Shown piece by piece: positions 1 through 11,385 of a stretch of DNA of 64,000 nucleotides (its first letter is position 1; every line of letters begins with the position of its first letter). The position numbers were made by a program, and so were the translations under genes. The stretch lies in assembly GCF_034190915.1 (NCBI RefSeq), contig NW_026947486.1:99615123-99679122 (forward strand), given 5' to 3'. The notes beneath the pieces were generated by a model. The model did not search any database and was not told the origin of the DNA. It saw nothing but the letters and a program-made list of their open reading frames with translations. Source of the stretch: Cavia porcellus (taxonomy: Eukaryota > Chordata > Mammalia > Rodentia > Caviidae).

Positions 1-430
1 GCAAGATAAGGCCACAGCTAAGGGCACTTGGCTCCAACACCTACTAAACAACTAAAGACTGTAGAAGCAGGCATTTATCTCCTGCAGTCTCACTCCTACC
101 GTAAATGGCATCATGGACATAAGATGGTTCTCCCAATTAGGCACAGTTTATTACTTACAAAACCTTGCAAATGACTCCCAAGATGCTGATCATTGCCCAC
201 ACTTTCCTCAGTATCCCTGCTCTTTGTTTGGGAATGTAATATATATGAGTGGCCCAGAGATGCTCTTGGTATTAGCCCTCATTGTAGCCTCAGAATTAAG
301 AACTCTGCAGGAAAGTTTTGATCCTTCTGGAGCCCTAAAATCTACCACTTGTTTCTTTTATTTATGCTTTCACAGATTGGCAATATAGGCCATATCCCAA
401 TGTAAACACTTAGAAATTAAATAATACACA
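1..430. other. Unassigned sequence at window edge
   Basis: I recognise no gene or repeat here. A 91-codon open frame on the plus strand (113-388) has no motif I know and no neighbouring support. Confidence 0.3.
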
Positions 431-2080
431 CCTGAACAACAAAGGGTCACAGATAAAAGTAAAGAAGAAAGTCAACAATATCTACAAGGAAATAAAATAC
501 AAGTGCAACTTACTGGAACCTGTGGGATGCTATGAAATAAGTCCTCAGAGCAAAATTTATTTTGCTAAATCCCACATCAAGAAAACAGTGTCAAAACAAA
601 TAAATACCTGATGCTACACTTCATACATTGAGAAAAAGAAAAGCAAGTGAAGCCCACAGACAAAATAAGGGGAAAACTATAACGATCAGAGCAGTAATTA
701 ATGCAATACAGACTATGAAAACAGTAATGAATGAAAGAGTTGGTTCTTTGAAATAATAAATGAAATTAATAAATCCCTAGACAACTTTATTTTCAAAAAG
801 AAAACAAACCAAAACAAACAAACAAAAAAAAAAAACCCACCTCGAATTCATGCAGTAAGGAATGAAAAGAGCAAAAACATTACAGACCCTGTGAAAATAC
901 AGAAAATCATCAATACCTACTTTGAAAACCCTTACTCTTATAGGTTTGATAACACATAAAAAAGACAGATTCCTAGAACCGTATGAATTATCAAAGCTGA
1001 ACAAGAAGATGTAAAACTTCTGAATAACCCAATTTAAGTGAATGAACTTGAAAATACAAATAGAACCTTACCGACAAGGAAAAGCCCAGGTCCTGATGGA
1101 TTCACAGCAAAATTCTTCAAGAAATTCAGCGAAGACTTAAGGCCAAAACTCCTCTAACTCTTTAATTAAATTGAAAGGAAAGTTATTTTTCCTAATGGAT
1201 TCCTGGAAGCAAGTATTACCCTAATAACAAAACCAGAGAAAGACCCAACCAAGAAAGAGAACTACTGACCAATCTCTCTAATGAACATAGCTACACAAAT
1301 ACTCAATAAAATACTTGCAAACAGAATGCAGCAAATCATCAAGAAGATTACACATCACAACCAAGTGGGATTCATCCCAGGAATGCAGGGAGGTCCAACA
1401 GAAGCAAATCAATAAATGTAATACATCATATCAGTACAGCCAAGTACAGGAATCACATGATTATTTCAATAAATGCAGAAAAATATTTGACAAAGTCCAA
1501 CATTCACTCATGGTAAAAGCCCTATGGAAAATCAGAATAGATGATCTTAGCTTGAATATGATAAAAGCTATTTATGACAAACTAACTGTCAGCATCTTAT
1601 TAATTGGTCACAAACTGAAATCTTTCACTCTAACATCAGAAACAAGGTTGTCTAGTACAAATACTATTCAATATAGTGCTGGAAATATTAGCCAGGGCAA
1701 TTAGAAAAGAGAGAAATAAAAAGAATAAGCATAGAAAATGAAGGAGTTAAATTATGATTATTTGCAAATGACCTGATACTCTACAAAGAAGACCCCCAGA
1801 AATCCATTGAAAGAATTCTAGACCTATTAAACAACTTCAGATATATAGTTGGATACAGTGTCAACACCAAAAATCAATAGCATTCCTCTACACAACAAAA
1901 CACACTAAGAGAGAAGAAAAAGTACCCTTAACAATACCATCCAAAAAATGAAATACTTAGGAATCAATCTAACAATGAAGTAAAAGATCTATTCAGTGAA
2001 AATTGCAGAACTCTGAAACATGAACTTAAATTCACATGTGAAAATACCATATTGTCTTCCTAGTGTAAGAAACTGGAAGA
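430..2080 (+). pseudogene. L1 ORF2 fragment (reverse transcriptase region), decayed
   Basis: Broken non-LTR retrotransposon reverse transcriptase. Translating from 1081 gives [16 protein letters not shown], the L1 RT fingers motif. At about 1315-1690 a continuous frame follows the region of L1 ORF2 with the IDAEKAFDKIQH and IKAIYDKP motifs (here FDKVQHSLM and IKAIYDKLT). The catalytic FADD box is near 1758-1772 and reads LFAND, so a catalytic Asp has become Asn. Frame is lost repeatedly with many stops, so this is a dead 5'-truncated copy. The 3' part around 1955-2000 still resembles the KYLGINL segment. Confidence 0.85.
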
Positions 2081-3110
2081 CTAAATAAGATACAAAATTT
2101 TCAATAAATATTGTGAAAGGGTAAGAAACTGCTCAAAGAGGGGAAAATGCAGATAAGGAAAAGGAGAAAACAATGAAGGGAAAAGGAAAAAGGTGCACGT
2201 TAGTATATATGCACTTAATATAACTAAGTTGATTATATGACTAATTCTATTAGTTCTTTGAAAAGTTAACATTCATAGTACTAGTTTTGCTTGTCCATAC
2301 GTGGTAACTTGCATAACTGTCTGGAGGACAGCTATGCAATATAATAACCTTAGTTATGTTCCTATTGCCTCGTTTTGAAAGCCCATATTGTTAGTGTTTA
2401 GGCTCCTTGTTATTGTTATTTATTTCTCTCTTTTATTTCATGTTTTTCTTGTATATTGTTTTGTTTTTTCACTCCAATACATGTACTCCAATACACTCCA
2501 ATGAATAAATGTACATGTATAGGCATATACATGCCTAGGACTTCTCTTTAAAGAGTTTACAAGAATTGATTTTATTTTGTGTGTTGGTATGAACAGCTAC
2601 TTGGAAGAAAATAAGACATTATGGGAGTCATTCCTGATATCCCACCATATTACTTTGATATCCCACCCTATAATGCTTCTATTCTTTGTTTTGAATGGTG
2701 TTAATCTTTTTCCTGATACTTAGTTTCAACATGTGTGAGGATATGGACAGCTATTTTGAAGAGAACTATAGACATGATAGTAGCCATTGTTGAATTCCTA
2801 TTGTCTGGTTTTGAAGGCCCATAATGCTTTCATTCATTTGTTTTTTCATTCATTTGTTTTGATTGGGTTTATACTATTTCATTTTGTTTGAACTTATTTG
2901 TGTGAAAGTATGGAGAACTATTTTGAAGAAAACAAGAGACATTATGATACCCACTGTTGATTTCTTGTTGTCTTATTATGAGGACCTGTGTTGCATGCAT
3001 TGTTCGGTTCTGATCTCCTTTGTTCTCATTTGTTTTTGTTTTTTTTTTTTGTTGTTGTTGTTGTTTTGTTTTGTTTTCTTTGCTTTAAAATTAAAAAAAG
3101 AATCCATGTG
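2080..3110 (+). repeat. L1 3' UTR-like sequence with internal near-repeats
   Basis: AT-rich, T-rich sequence directly downstream of the L1 ORF2 remnant. A degenerate unit (attttgaag...aca.tat.atag..gccattgttga followed by a gtctggttttgaaggccca-like stretch) recurs near 2600, 2755 and 2910. Related sequence recurs on the plus strand at 32.6-33.1 kb and on the minus strand at 25.7-26.1 and 31.7-32.2 kb. The position after ORF2 and the dispersal suggest an L1 3' UTR. Confidence 0.55.
3037..3080. repeat. T-rich (GTT)n/(GTTTT)n simple repeat
   Basis: A T-run followed by tandem gtt and gtttt units. It makes the overlapping open frame low-complexity. Confidence 0.9.
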
Positions 3111-3585
3111 GAAGCACAGGGACAAAACACATGGGGACCACCATCACCCCATTAACATTCCTTCCCCAGAACCACCACTGTTACCATTGGACCCTGAAAC
3201 CCCTACAAGTTACACAGGACCTCGGACTGCTGACCTGTGCCTGGTCACTGTCACCTACTGAGTCCTCCAACCTGGAAACCCAGAATTGGGTTATGAATGT
3301 GGGCTCTGTGCTTTCCTTTCAGTTCTTTACTTCCAAGCTCTAAGTCTAATCTGGAATCATTATAACTCATTGTTATTATCTTGAAAGCAACATAATCACA
3401 TAAACTCCAAGAGATGAATAATAGTTACAATGACAGATTCTTTGTCAGTCACCATAATATCACAGACATAACATTTACTGTTATGATCACCCACATCAGA
3501 CACATCTAATATCAGCATTGTTTATTAATAAATTATGCAACCAAAGCTTTCAAAAGAGTTATGGAAATAATTGCCCTTTTTAACG
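3110..3585. other. Unassigned sequence
   Basis: No gene or repeat recognised. Short open frames in this stretch show no motif. Confidence 0.3.
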
Positions 3586-3587
3586 GT

Positions 3588-3668
3588 TTTGTGGGCTAGA
3601 CAAGATACCTAGGGTCTCGTACATGATAACCAAGTTCTGCACCACTGAGCCACATCCCCATCTCTCTC
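3588..3668 (-). repeat. ID-like tRNA-derived SINE fragment
   Basis: On the minus strand it reads as the SINE A-box and B-box region: 'ggggatgtggctcagtggtg' then a degenerate acceptor half. It is old and truncated. Confidence 0.6.
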
Positions 3669-4440
3669 AGTACAATTGTTTGCTCAGAAAAAAATCACCC
3701 AGAATCAGAGCTGTTGTTCTTATGACAGTGTTTCTAACAGTCTCAGAATACCCACAGCCAGGGATCCTATCATAGCATTACATTACAAGGAACCTTCTGT
3801 CCTTTCCATGGCATTGCACATGCAGTCACTTAGAGTACACAAACAAATTGTGGATATGTAAAGGAAGCCAGACACAGAAGCGCATTCAGAAAGTTAGAAA
3901 ATTACAGTGCTGCCTGGTCCCTAAACTCACCATGCATTGCTCTGAACATAAGAGCACCACTTGGCAAACACTGGCTTTCTCACAGTTGTGAGGGACATAG
4001 CTCATACTATTTTAAAGATTCGGGCAGCCAGTCAGACCTTACAGAATGTCAGCATTGGAGAGAGATATACGAGGCTTCCTTCAAGTCATTCCAAATGTTT
4101 TTCAGAGCTTATCCCTTGCCCACCTCTTAACTCCCTCCTTTTCACTTTTCCTCAATTGATGTGATTCTACTCAGTGCAGAGGACAAGACCTGCTGTACAC
4201 CTCAGGGTGGTGCTGACAACAAGACAAAGTATTGGAGGGAGAGGCAACTGAGAGGATTGGGACCCCTGAGTATTTTGTGTAGAGGATGGTGGGTAGTGGT
4301 TGGCTCTGCATTGCTTCACCATCTTCCACGTGTACTGACGACAGAGAGACAGACACTGCCCAGTCAGAAGGAGCAGGCACCTGCAGCTCTGCCTTGAAAG
4401 TCAGGAACTGAAGACATCTCAGAAAGTTCCCTTAGGGGCT
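3669..4440. other. Unassigned sequence upstream of the CTAG-like pseudogene
   Basis: I see no gene. Clear similarity to the 26-kb locus begins only at about 4.5 kb. Confidence 0.3.
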
Positions 4441-4519
4441 TGTCTGCTTGTGCTCTGTGGAGTCCTAGGTTCCCTCAGCGCCAAAGGCCGAGCCTCCCAA
4501 CCAAAGGCCTGCTCTCTCT

Positions 4520-5800
4520 TGTCCATGGGGTATCCAGGATGCCCATCAGTGGCATGGAATTCTCTGTGGGACTCCACCAAGGAATAGCATCTAAGGCTGA
4601 GGGCCCATCTGCACAGACGCTATGTGTGTTACCAGCTGCCTTGTGGGTGGAAGATTGAGCCACCATTTTGCTAGCTTTGCCACCATTCTGCTAACCAGAC
4701 GCTGAGTCTGAGGTAGCAATCCATGTGGGCTGGGAGCCAGAGAGCTCGGTCAGCCATGCAGGCCCCGTAAAATGCCCAGGGAGGTGCCAAAGGAGGGAGG
4801 GGGACACATATATAACAGGGGGTCCCTGAGGGCCTAGCACCACTGGAAGGAGGGTAGGGGCACCAGTGGGAGCAAGGACCAGGTCACAGTGCAGAGGCTA
4901 GTGCCTGGCAGAGATCCTCATCCTCCACTAGAGACCCCATTGGAGAACTACAGGAGTTTGTATTCTTCCTGAGGGACAGGCTGGAGGTGGTCCGGGACTG
5001 GACGGAGCAGGGGGATAAAGAGGAGCCCCATGGGGACAGAAGAGTCAGCTGGAGCCCTGGTGGATGGAACAAGTGGGCTGGTGTGGGGCCCTGCTTACAG
5101 GAGGGATAGGAGGCCAAAGAGACCCTGCAAGGGGTCAGGTAGGCCTGAGGGAGAAGACAGCCTGGTTCACAGTCGTCTTAACCAGGTGTCCACCAGCCAC
5201 CTATGTTGCCTTTCCACTGTCACTGGGATGCCCATATTGCTTACACACAGCTGACTCCAGGACCTGAGTCCCTTGAACCTGGAGTTCAGAGGGAGATCAC
5301 AGTGAGCGGCAGTGACCTGAGTATATAACTTGTGGGCTGTGGTAGGTGTGGGGTGAGGATCTGGCAGGTGTCTGTGGCTGAGAAGACGTGCAGGGGCACA
5401 GGTGCAGATCCCCAAGCTGCAGTCAACAGAGAGCATGTGCTGTACAGGACGCGAAAGGGGCAATTTAAATGATAAGCCAAAGGACTGGATACAAATAAAC
5501 CTTACACTATCGGTGTGATTTTATTTCCCTTCCATTTAGCCTGTAAACTGGGGAAGATTCCTATCTTCTGGAGGCTTCTATCAACTCCTTGGTGAACCAC
5601 CTTTGCCAGTTGATTCCTATGTTCAAGGGATACTGTTCCTAGTGGCCGCACAAGCCTGAGCTGCAAAAGATGATTCAGTTTACTTCATCTGTCCTCCACA
5701 CATGGGCAGTGACTTACCTGGGGCAGGGGTTCCTCAGGTGCTCTGCCACTGTCCTCTAGGAGAGGACTAGTTATCGTCTTTTATGAAAATGAAAACCTTG
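4520..5800 (+). pseudogene. CTAG/LAGE3-like (Pcc1-family) pseudogene, broken paralogue of the 26.5-kb gene
   Basis: Three-exon copy matching the locus at 26.3-28.0 kb by eye from its promoter to beyond exon 3. The start ATG at 4756-4758 aligns with the ATG of the other copy, but codon 5 is TAA (4768-4770). Exon 2 (from about 5186 or 5197 to 5324) keeps LPF at 5206 and ends VQREITVSGSDLSI, the conserved Pcc1-like core of the CTAG/LAGE3 family. Its splice donor is ATAACT (5325) where the other copy has GTGAGT. Exon 3 (5540-5642) keeps the C-terminal helix pattern (GEDSYLLEASINSLVNHL), but its second codon is TAA (5544-5546). The polyadenylation hexamer position near 5790 reads AATGAA. Only one degenerate 48-bp-type unit is visible in exon 1. 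The combination of defects makes function very unlikely. Confidence 0.8.
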
Positions 5801-5984
5801 TTGATTGTGTGTTCTTGCTGTGTGGATGTGTTTGTCACTATGATCGATTCATGCCTCCTCATGGCAATGTACTGTCCTGTGTCTCTTAGAGGAAACCAAT
5901 AAAAATCCAAACCACGGGGCTTGCTGCTTTAGTCACATGACTTCCAAACTGTGTGTGCACAATGAAAGCTGCCATATTCCAAAG

Positions 5985-6200
5985 TAGAGTAATTGTCTCT
6001 GATCACTGTATTCACAGGTCCTTTCAAACACCTAGGTGCCCTCTTACCTGTGCTTTCTCTTTTCTGTAAAGGTGACATAAGCTTGGAGAGTGCTAGCAAG
6101 TGGTTTCCAAGTGGCTGGCAATGGGAAGTGGTTCTGACTCCTTCTCTCTGTCACTCCTTTTGCTGCCAGTTGAGGAGCACACTTTTCACATCAGGGTTGG
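5985..6200 (+). repeat. Block duplicated at 30.48-30.68 kb
   Basis: The phrase 'aaagtagagtaattgtct' and the following stretch (gtcctttcaaacacctaggtgccctctt and onwards) match 30.50-30.68 kb with scattered substitutions. It lies about 340 bp past pseudogene exon 3, whereas the partner lies about 2.7 kb past the 27-kb gene. Confidence 0.65.
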
Positions 6201-8585
6201 TTTCCTCCTCAGTCAACCTGCTGTCGAGAGATCCAGGTACGGAAATGACACCCAGTGAGTGTTGAACTAGACATTCCAGGTCTTTAGTTCTAGCTCTTTT
6301 TAACTTGTAAGTGCTCCTTGTGTTTCCACACAAATAATATTCACGTTTAAGAATCTAATCAGGACCACAGAATTGTTGTAATACGAATGGATATTGCTTT
6401 ATCTTCTGCCCCAAGTGTTCTTTGACTGTGCTTTTTTGCTTGATGTATTTTAGTCTCTCCAGTGGCATGCCTGTCTGAACTATAGTGCTGTATTACTTAT
6501 TGTGTCCCAGGGTATCACAGAGGATCTACTGGGCACTCACAGGGAGCCATGTGCTGAAATGTTAGCTCATGTTTCATCATGGAATCTTTACTGCAAGAAT
6601 TAATTTTCACCCTCTTTCAGTGTAATATCTCTTTGAAGTAAATGGAATATGATTTTATAATGTGTATTTGAAGGTTTTTGGTAGTGCCAAAATGATAGTT
6701 TCCAACAGCAAATTGGATGTTGCTACTGTAGCCCTAAAACTGGAAATAATTCCCACCATCAAATTTAGGGTACTTGTCCAGGACTCATTTACTCTCTCTC
6801 ATCTTTGTCTAGTTGAATTCAGATCAAGTATATATCCTCATGAAAAGGGGCTTGTTTGTAAACCAGTTTCGGTGAGCCTATTCCTCTTGGAAAATTCAAT
6901 CAACTTTCTCTATCCATAAACCATATGCAATCTTACAATCTCATTGACCTTTTCCTTACAACATTATCTAAACTTTTTTTAAAAGCCTTTACCAATGCAT
7001 TATGAGTCTACCACAGTTTCTACAAAGCCAGGCAGGAGACTAATAAAACTTCTGAATTCTTTAAGAAAAGATATTTATGCAGTGCTCCCAATGAAATTAG
7101 TCTTCCTGGATAGATTGTTAATCCTCCATTGGTAATGACAAGCAGAAACACTGAAATGACATCCAGAATTAGGAGGCTGATTTACTTATGTCAACATGCA
7201 CTGATCAGGGTCACTTCCAAAATAGCAGGACCTGATCTATGGTGGTCTAGGGCTTATATGAGGTAAGAAAGCAGGTAACACAGAAGCAGAATGGCTTGTC
7301 AGATGGGGACTGGTTTATCCAACATTCATCATAGTGAGCTATGCAGAGCAATGCATCACAGGACCCATCCGTTTCTAGGAGACAGAAGCAATGGGAAATT
7401 GATCAGGATCTATTACATGTCAATTAAATAACTTAACTATAATGATTAAAAGGGACATATTCTGTTGCATTGTATTTCATCTTGTATGCTAGGTGTATTT
7501 TGTACAGAATGCATTATTAAGTTTTCCAATGGAAATTCGTTGGGAAATTTAGAGAGACAGATAAAACATTATACAAATTTATATGTCTGAAAAAAAGAAA
7601 AAATAAAACACTAATGTAGTGTCTTTAACATATATGAAAAATATAGACTCATGTAAAAATATTCAGACATAATTGTATCTGATGCAAATTGCTGACATGA
7701 ATGACAAAGTGACACTGTATTCAAAAATGCAGATACATCTAGTCTGTGATGGTACACTCCTGGATATATTTTGAGATTTGGTCTGAAACATGGAGAAGGT
7801 TGGTAATAAAGTCACAACATTGGTACGTTAGTGCCAGGTATGTATCAGGCAACAGAGAAATCCTGAGCAGAAAGTTCCTCTATGTCACTACAGTACAATA
7901 GTTTGGCTTATATTTAATCTTCACCTAATAGATGAAGACACCATGGAAAGGTACTACACAAACTTTCCCAGCTATTTGAGCTAGGACTGGTTGTAGTCCC
8001 ATAATAAGTAAAATAACTACTGCAATTCCCAGCATGTCAAAATACTCAGGTAAGTCAAGAAACAATTATCACCAGAGAAGTGTTTCACATTACAGTCTTC
8101 TTGGATAGTTTAAAGAATGTGACAGGAGAGTTATCTCTTTCAGTTTGTTTGCTGCAGTACAGACAGCATAATGAGACCCTGTGTCAAAACCAAAACCAAA
8201 AATACAGAAAATCCAAAGTTTTGCTTCTCATAGGATGAGTGGCCAGAATGCAAGGCCAAGTAGCATGACTGTAACCCCTTGACACAACCGCAATTACAAC
8301 AGATAGGGTAATTAGTGATTAGTGATTATTCTTTCTAGACCAGTTAAAACTGATGGCATTGACATGACACTAATGCAAAAATATCATTTTAGGGAGGTGG
8401 TCTAATATTCCCCAAAAGTTTCATGTGTTCAGAGATGAGGATTTTGATTGCACTGTGAGGCACTTTACTGACAACTGGGTGAGTTCTTCAAAGAGTTCAC
8501 AGGTAAACACTCTGATAGGAGGAGGAGCCTGTTCTAAGGAGACGGTTGACTTGGAAGGGTTACTTTTAAGTTTGTATTCTCATCC
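6200..8585. other. Unassigned unique-looking sequence
   Basis: No gene recognised. A short B1-like 3' remnant (cataatgagaccctgtgtcaaaa) lies near 8168-8195. Open frames here are short and without motifs. Confidence 0.35.
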
Positions 8586-8725
8586 AGCATTCCCTTATTC
8601 CTTCTTGTTCTTCTTTTCCGCTGAGTCCTTTTCCTCTTATCTTCCCCTTATTTTCTTCCCTTCCTCCTTCCTTCTTTCATTCTTTTACCCCTTGCTGATC
8701 TCTCTTGTTTCTCTCTCTCATTTTC
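8585..8725. repeat. Pyrimidine-rich (TTCC/TTCT) tract
   Basis: Strongly C/T-biased plus strand, irregular TTCC and TTCT units. The overlapping open frame (Ser/Phe/Leu-rich) is a by-product of composition. Confidence 0.75.
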
Positions 8726-9344
8726 CACTGGGTTCTATAGGGTGACAAACAATCTATTGTCTGAGATGCCTCCGTTTTATATCTAATATCTCAATGAAAC
8801 ACAACCTTCAAATACCACAAGTTTTTTTTTTTTTTTCCATGCGTAGTAAAACAATTCACACAAATTGAGTTGTAAAGCACAAGTCAGGAACATATAGGAT
8901 CTAAATGCAGGAACCTGTATTTTAGTATTCATCACAGAGATCACATCATTTTCTTCCTCATAGCTCTCCAGCATCTCTCCATGTGATCATCTACTACCAA
9001 AGAACTACCATCCATGTGTAAGGGCAAGAGCAAAAAAGCCACAATGTGCTCCTTGCTAGAGGGTGCAAATAAACTGAATCTGAATGAATGTGATAGGACA
9101 GATTTATGAAATCAGAAGTCATTAGAAACAGAGGCCAAGACCTACATAATAGGTTAGAATATGGAGAAATGGGCATTGTGCAGAAATACTACAAGAACAG
9201 GATCATGGAGTTGAGTTTGTCATGAGCTATGGGGACATGATATACATATATATGGACAGATGGAGAGAATAGACAGGTTTGCTGTTTGCTGTCACAGATA
9301 TTTCAGTGGCCTTTGCCACAATGCATATGGTTCTTGAAGTTTCT
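8725..9344. other. Unassigned sequence
   Basis: Contains a T-run near 8821-8836. No gene or clear repeat seen. Confidence 0.3.
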
Positions 9345-9667
9345 TGTGTGAAGGACCACGAGAGGATGAAAAACTAAAGAAGAGACAAAGCTGGGGTCAT
9401 GTGGAGCCCTTAATTTTCTTGTGAGAGGAAAGGAACTACTCAACAACTGCAGCACATTTTATTATATACTCAGAAGGGTGATGTCAATTTGAACCCTGCT
9501 GTCTAGCAACTCATGCTTGGGTTGTCATGGGGCTTAGGTTTTTTCTGGGCTGAAGCAACGTCTTCTCCTGGCTTGCCATGTGTGCTTTTGGCTTTGGGGA
9601 CAGCTGTACCCCAGTCATGCTGTAACCAGGCACATTGTTAAATTTCCAGTTTCAGTGGCTCCCAACA
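9345..9667 (-). mobile_element. Solo LTR, ERVK/IAP-like (minus strand)
   Basis: Matches the LTR at 43711-44024 over its central part (tagcaac..., ttgtc.tggggctt..., gctgaagcaacgtcttct). On the minus strand it begins TGTTGGGAGCC at 9667, the kind of start seen in IAP/ERVK LTRs. The other boundary is approximate and no clean target duplication is visible. No internal retroviral sequence adjoins it. Confidence 0.6.
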
Positions 9668-10376
9668 GGCATTATTTGAAATTGGGACCACACAGTAGTT
9701 CTTCAACAAGCATGACAATGTGATTGGACTCATTAAAGTATGGTTTATGTAGCTCTCCCGTATGGAGTTTGGGATCATGTTGACCCCTCAGGTGAAGATT
9801 CCATATGTATGAATCAAGTTCATTTTGACTCTTAATGGCTTGTTAAAATTTTCATCAAATCAAGTACATAATATCTTATGTGTCCTATGGGCTTCCAAAT
9901 GGATGACAGCGAAATTCCTTAGCCAAGTTAGGCCTACAATTGTGATACCTGATGTATCATCATGATGAGTTTTTCTTGTTATTTTTTTGTTTAAATATTG
10001 CTTTGAGCCATCCTGTTCATGACCATATGGTGGTGCTTTGAACTTTAAAATTAGTACACACTGATGGGAAAGTTGACTGTGTCCACACAGGCTAGTATTT
10101 GATTAAGCATTTGCTTTATGGACTTTTGAGGTAATTACTGATGTTTTGTAGTTTAAACTTTGGCATTCGCCATTGTTAATTGATTTCTTATCAGAAAACA
10201 TATTTTTAATATTTTGGAACTGAACATCAGGAAAGTATCTCAATGACGAAGATTTGAAATTAGGACAGCTGATTGTCTCTCACTAGCTGCCTCTAAGTGT
10301 GGTTTTAAATTTTTTAACAACATGCATTGCATACAATACAATTTGTTGGATTAAATTTCAAATATACATTGAGCTT
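9668..10376. other. Unassigned AT-rich sequence
   Basis: No gene or repeat family recognised. Confidence 0.3.
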
Positions 10377-10508
10377 CATGGTGCACACACATAACACTAG
10401 CATTCAGGAGGCTTATGCAGGATTATTGCCATAAGTTTGAGGCCAGGCTGGGCTACAGAGTGAGTTTGAAGTCAGCCTGAACTACATAGTGAGACCCTCC
10501 TAAAAAGT
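10377..10508 (+). repeat. B1-like SINE
   Basis: Degenerate 7SL-derived monomer: 'ggtgcacacacataacacta', then 'gaggccaggctgggctacag' and 'gtgagaccctcctaaaaa'. The middle looks partly duplicated. Confidence 0.8.
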
Positions 10509-10572
10509 ACGAACCCAAAGAAAATTCAAATATAGTTTCTTCATATATTATCTTTTGAAAAAGTATAATTTC

Positions 10573-10972
10573 TATTATAAGCTTAGAAACCCAAAATGTG
10601 CTGTATTTACTATTCAATGTGTTTTTATAATTTGTTCTCTTCCTGTAAAACTTGTGTAATTGCCAGTTAAGGTGTAATTTTATGGCATAACCCCCCATGA
10701 AAACCCCTCTCAACCTCCCTGGTTCCTGTAATCGCTTGTTCCGCCCTCCCTGATTCCTGTAAAACTAAAGCAAATTACATTTTATGGAGAAAAAATAATC
10801 CTAAGACCCTGACCGAAGTTCCCCTTGTGGTTTGCTGCTTTATAACTCCCTACAGCCCCCTGCTTGAGACACACTTCCCTGGTTGCTTTCTGGGACAGTG
10901 TTGATGCTGAGCTCAGCTAATAAAGCACTTCCTTTTTAAATTTTGGAGTCCATCATTTTTCTGACCATCACA
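10573..10972 (+). repeat. 5' LTR of the provirus
   Basis: Begins TATTATAAGC (the canonical TG is mutated to TA; the 3' LTR keeps TG) and ends CA. TATA-like TTTATAA is at 10839-10845. Polyadenylation signal AATAAA is at 10919-10924. It is followed within two bases by the primer binding site. Confidence 0.95.
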
Positions 10973-10974
10973 TT

Positions 10975-10992
10975 TGGGGGCTTGTCTAGGAT
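10975..10992 (+). promoter_or_regulatory. Retroviral primer binding site, tRNA-Pro type
   Basis: The 18-mer TGGGGGCTTGTCTAGGAT matches the proline tRNA 3'-end complement at 15 of 18 positions; the mismatches fall at CpG-containing positions. Confidence 0.93.
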
Positions 10993-11385
10993 CCCACCTT
11001 TTTTGGGGGTTCACCCCCTGGGCTCCTATTCCTCAGATGAATCAGACACTTCTGAGGAATCAGACACCAAGATCTTTTTGAATGTGGCTATTTCTTATAG
11101 ACAGGTATTTTTACTTTCATTTTGTTCCGTGTCGTCTGCTCATGTTTTTGTTCTGATGGTGCACCACACTTTGGGGAAATCAGAGCATTAAGCCTGATCC
11201 CATTTGTGGCGAGACATCACCAACTTTGGGGAATATTTTATTCCCATTTGGGCAGGCTTCCACCATCTTGTCTTTGTCTTTTGGCAAGCTTTCACCATCT
11301 TGCTTTGCCTTTGTGATGGGTTTCTGCCATCTTGTTTTTGTCTTTTGTCTTCTCATCTGTACCCTTGTCTTGTGTGTCCACCATT

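Noticed and set aside
2863..3261. 132-codon plus-strand open frame
   Set aside because: Half of it is poly-Phe/Leu from the GTT/GTTTT simple repeat within L1 3' UTR-like sequence.
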